Shown one piece after another: positions 5,413 to 7,549 of a stretch of 7,549 bases of DNA. The position numbers and the translations under genes were made by a program. The notes beneath the pieces were generated by a model. That model was not told where the DNA came from and made no database searches. It saw only the letters and a list, made by a program, of their open reading frames with translations. This DNA comes from an uncultured Eubacteriales bacterium (GTDB lineage Bacteria; Bacillota; Clostridia; Monoglobales; Monoglobaceae), in NCBI GenBank assembly GCA_900552305.1, contig URZD01000105.1, forward strand, positions 1-7,549. The letters are read 5' to 3'. Each line of letters begins with the position of its first letter. Position 1 is the first letter of the stretch.

Positions 5413-6495
5413 CTAATCCAAATATCCCTTTGCCGCAAGCAGCTCCGCCATAAGCACAGCGCCGCCCGCCGCTCCGCGCAGCGTATTGTGTGAAAGGCAG
5501 ACAAATTTGTAGTCGTACTGGCTGTCCTCGCGCAAGCGTCCCATAGAAACCGCCATGCCGCCCTCCAGGTTCCTGTCAAGCCTTGTCTGCGGTCTGTTAT
5601 CCTCCTCAAAATAATTGAGGAACTGCTTGGGCGCCGACGGCAGCTCCAGCTCCTGCGGCACGCCGCGGAACTCCTTCCACGCCGCCTTTATCTCGTCAAT
5701 CGAAGGCTTTTTGTCAAAGCTGACAAATACCGCCGCCATGTGTCCGTCCGATACGGGAACGCGCAGACACTGCGTAGTAATCGCCGGCGACGTCGCGTCA
5801 ATAATTTTGTCGCCCTCTATCTTACCCCAGATTTTAAGCGGCTCAATCTCGCTCTTTTCCTCCTCGCCGCCAATGTACGGAATTACGTTGTCAAGCATCT
5901 CCGGCCATGTTTCAAACGTCTTGCCCGCGCCCGAAATAGCCTGGTACGTGCAGGCAAGCACGCTCTTTATACCGAATTTTCTGAGCGGATGCAGCGCCGG
6001 AACGTAGCTCTGCAGCGAGCAGTTGGACTTAACCGCAACAAAGCCGCGCTTTGTGCCGAGCCTTCTGCGCTGCGCGTTGATTATCTCCGCGTGTTCGGGG
6101 TTAATCTCCGGAACAATCATCGGAACATCCGTCGTGTGACGGTGCGCCGAGTTGTTGGAAATAACCGGACATTCCGCCTTTGCATACGCTTCCTCAAGTG
6201 CCTTTATCTCGTCCTTTTTCATGTCAACTGCGCAGAACACAAGATCCACCTGCGCCGCAATTTTTTCAATATCCGCCACAGCGTCATATACCACCATGTC
6301 GCGTACCGACTCCGGCATCTCCGTCTGCATTGCCCAGCGTTTGCCCACCGCGTCGGCGTATTTTTTGCCCGAACTGCGCGGCGACGCCGCAAGCAGCTTA
6401 ATATTAAACCACGGATGCGCGTCAAGCAGGGTGATAAACCGCTGCCCTACCATGCCCGTCGCTCCGATTATTCCAACATTGTAACTTTTCACCAT
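5413..6495 (-). CDS. asd: Aspartate-semialdehyde dehydrogenase, archaeal/fungal-type
   Basis: The enzyme reduces aspartyl-4-phosphate with NADPH to aspartate semialdehyde, the branch point for the diaminopimelate/lysine and methionine/threonine pathways. The 360-residue protein has a Rossmann loop GIIGATGMVGQ (8-18), SNNSAHR (113-119), the catalytic Cys159 in KSNCS (156-160), AISGAGK (186-192) and the acid/base His252 in VSDGHM (248-253). The SNNSAHR and SNCS context and the length fit the archaeal/yeast-like class better than the classical E. coli-type enzyme; the class is inferred from memory of the family. The ATG at 6495-6493 has AGGAGG 5 bases upstream. A consensus promoter lies at 6611-6639 with a leader of roughly 110 bases. 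It leads the asd-dapA unit, with dapA 52 bases downstream. The reading frame is complete and intact. Confidence 0.96.
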   Translation of the reverse strand: MVKSYNVGIIGATGMVGQRFITLLDAHPWFNIKLLAASPRSSGKKYADAVGKRWAMQTEMPESVRDMVVYDAVADIEKIAAQVDLVFCAVDMKKDEIKALEEAYAKAECPVISNNSAHRHTTDVPMIVPEINPEHAEIINAQRRRLGTKRGFVAVKSNCSLQSYVPALHPLRKFGIKSVLACTYQAISGAGKTFETWPEMLDNVIPYIGGEEEKSEIEPLKIWGKIEGDKIIDATSPAITTQCLRVPVSDGHMAAVFVSFDKKPSIDEIKAAWKEFRGVPQELELPSAPKQFLNYFEEDNRPQTRLDRNLEGGMAVSMGRLREDSQYDYKFVCLSHNTLRGAAGGAVLMAELLAAKGYLD

Positions 6496-6557
6496 TATTG
6501 CCTCCTAAGTAAATCACCGTGAGCCCGGTTCTGCCGTTACCGACACACAAAGCTCCG

Positions 6558-6580
6558 CCGCAGTCTGCGGTATTATATCA
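6558..6580 (-). promoter_or_regulatory. Second -10 element and hairpin in the asd leader
   Basis: On the - strand, TGATATAAT (6580-6572) is an extended -10 box, though no good -35 lies upstream. It is followed at once by the hairpin CCGCA-GAC-TGCGG (6570-6558). It may be a second start site giving a leader of about 70 bases. With no T run after it, the hairpin is not a terminator. Confidence 0.35.
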
Positions 6581-6610
6581 TATTTATTAAATTTTATTTT
6601 AATTACTTCT

Positions 6611-6639
6611 ATTATATGCCATTGAATCATGAATGTCAA
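6611..6639 (-). promoter_or_regulatory. Consensus sigma-A promoter for asd
   Basis: Read on the - strand, TTGACA (6639-6634) and TATAAT (6616-6611) both match the vegetative consensus perfectly and are 17 bases apart. A start near 6604 would give a leader of about 110 bases before asd. The surrounding 6572-6672 is strongly AT-rich. This is the best promoter in the window and probably drives asd-dapA. The rest of the 239-base gap 6496-6734 holds small hairpins only and no gene that I can support. Confidence 0.85.
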
Positions 6640-6689
6640 TCGTTTTTTGCATAATTATACTTACATTTTAATTGTATATCGGCGTACCC

Positions 6690-6708
6690 GCGGCAAAAGT
6701 AGTGCCGC
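6690..6708 (-). other. Stem-loop downstream of the cca gene
   Basis: GCGGCA and TGCCGC form a 6-bp stem around a 7-base loop, starting 26 bases after the cca stop. The position suits a 3' end, but only mixed sequence follows on the - strand, without a T run. Terminator function is therefore doubtful. Confidence 0.35.
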
Positions 6709-6734
6709 AATACAATAAACGCAATGCGCGGCGG

Positions 6735-7549
6735 CTACTCGAATTTCTCCCGCGCGAGGTCAAGCAGCGCGCCCTTTTCGTTAGGGCATTTTTCATCGAT
6801 TACCGCGTCCAGCAGCGTATCGAGCATATAGCCTATGCTTTTTCCGGTCATGTCAAACGATTTTTTTATATCAAAGCCGTTCACCGCAAGCTGCGCAAGC
6901 GTGCAGCAGTCTCCGTTTTCGATAATGCCGTTCATCAGCTCGCGCACATCGAGCGCCTCCTGTATTCTGCACCGGTACTCCGACGATTTTGCGAGGTTAT
7001 CGGCGAGTTTTACCTCCAGCAGCAAGCCGAGCTTGTCCGCGCCAAACCGCCGCAAGGCTCTGCGGACAGATACTCTTGTCGGCTTTATCGGAATGTCATG
7101 GTTTTCCACAAGCATTTTCACGGTAAATCGGGTGCTGTTATCGTATTTAAGGCGACGCATTATGCGGCTTGCCATCTCCGCGCCGAGCGACTGATGACCG
7201 CGGAAATGCAAGGCTCCATTTTCGTCCTCCGCCGCGCAGACAGGCTTCGCTATATCATGGAACAGCAGTGCGAGCCTTACCGGCAGAATCTGCGGCGACT
7301 CCGCAACCGCATGGAGCATATGCTCCCACACATCGTATATGTGCCTCTCGCTTTTTTGGTCAAAGCCGATACACGCGGAAAGCTCGGGAATGAATACCGA
7401 AACAACATCGCTGTACTCTCTCAGCACCCCGCTCGGGTCGGGCGCAAGCATCAGCTTGTTCAGCTCTGCCGCAATGCGCTCCGCCACTATGCCCGACAGC
7501 AGGTTTTTCAGCCTGTGTATTGCCGCTGCGGTCGGCGGGTCGATTTCAA
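6735..7549 (-). CDS. cca: CCA-adding tRNA nucleotidyltransferase with HD domain, C-terminal part (5' end outside window)
   Basis: The frame stays open to the right edge, so the N-terminal nucleotidyltransferase head is outside the window. The visible part begins EIDPPTAAAIHRLKNLLSG, which is the RNA-binding/neck region of the family, and continues into ERIAAELNKLM. Numbering from the in-frame GTG at 7487, an HD phosphohydrolase domain spans about 45-135, with His49, the HD pair His77-Asp78 in LLFHDIAKP, His98 in FRGHQ and His130 in VENHD. The C-terminal tail, with LAVNGFDI (200-207), GKSIGYMLDTLLDAV (215-229) and PNEKGALL (235-242), is typical of CCA-adding enzymes. The enzyme adds or repairs the 3' CCA end of tRNAs; the HD domain may act as a phosphatase or phosphodiesterase. 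The GTG is not the real start. It precedes asd in the same direction, with a separate promoter between them. Confidence 0.9.
   Translation of the reverse strand, partial: EIDPPTAAAIHRLKNLLSGIVAERIAAELNKLMLAPDPSGVLREYSDVVSVFIPELSACIGFDQKSERHIYDVWEHMLHAVAESPQILPVRLALLFHDIAKPVCAAEDENGALHFRGHQSLGAEMASRIMRRLKYDNSTRFTVKMLVENHDIPIKPTRVSVRRALRRFGADKLGLLLEVKLADNLAKSSEYRCRIQEALDVRELMNGIIENGDCCTLAQLAVNGFDIKKSFDMTGKSIGYMLDTLLDAVIDEKCPNEKGALLDLAREKFE

Noticed and set aside
5740..6522. Long + strand open frame of 260 residues opposite asd
   Set aside because: It is fully antisense to the well-supported asd gene, is Arg/Asn/His-rich as expected of a mirror frame, and shows no recognisable domain.
6496..6610. 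Lysine riboswitch in the asd leader
   Set aside because: The leader is about 110 bases, too short for the usual L-box of about 170 bases, and I see neither its conserved core nor a terminator before asd.
7485..7487. GTG at 7487 as the start of the cca gene
   Set aside because: The upstream in-frame residues match the neck region of CCA-adding enzymes, so the gene continues past the window edge.

Overview
The window looks like an ordinary chromosomal stretch of a Firmicutes bacterium of the class Clostridia, probably a spore former. The reasons are a BofA-type sporulation protein, a clostridial-type short radical SAM protein, a DUF2156 protein, strong AGGAGG-type ribosome binding sites, and AT-rich gaps between fairly GC-rich genes. 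The taxonomic placement is inference; there is no rRNA or tRNA gene to anchor it.

Layout. The left half (1-3342) reads rightwards: the C-terminal end of a YhaN/Rad50-like membrane-associated ATPase (cut by the window edge), a short radical SAM enzyme of the type usually linked to TatD, a DUF2156 acyltransferase-like protein, and a BofA homologue with its own candidate sigma-E-type promoter. The right half (3488-7549) reads leftwards. In transcription order it holds the C-terminal two thirds of a CCA-adding tRNA nucleotidyltransferase with an HD domain (cut by the window edge), then asd, dapA and dapB. The two halves converge on a 145-base gap (3343-3487) that carries two copies of the palindrome CCTTGCAAGG.

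How the genes work together. asd, dapA and dapB encode three successive steps: aspartyl phosphate to aspartate semialdehyde, then to 4-hydroxy-tetrahydrodipicolinate, then to tetrahydrodipicolinate. The products feed lysine, diaminopimelate for peptidoglycan and, in spore formers, dipicolinic acid. A promoter with perfect consensus hexamers and a 17-base spacer lies upstream of asd. An intrinsic terminator sits between dapA and dapB, and the dapB leader holds a separate 14-bp hairpin, so dapB is probably controlled partly apart from asd-dapA. DapA lacks two of the E. coli lysine-binding residues. The left-half genes are not an obvious pathway: BofA belongs to control of pro-sigma-K processing, while the radical SAM and DUF2156 genes have no established substrate.

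No mobile element, CRISPR array, tRNA, rRNA or recognisable riboswitch was found. I see no clear undescribed system. The best leads are regulatory: the dapA-dapB gap, a 15-bp repeat after dapA and dapB, the sigma-E-like promoter of bofA, and the paired palindromes in the convergent gap.
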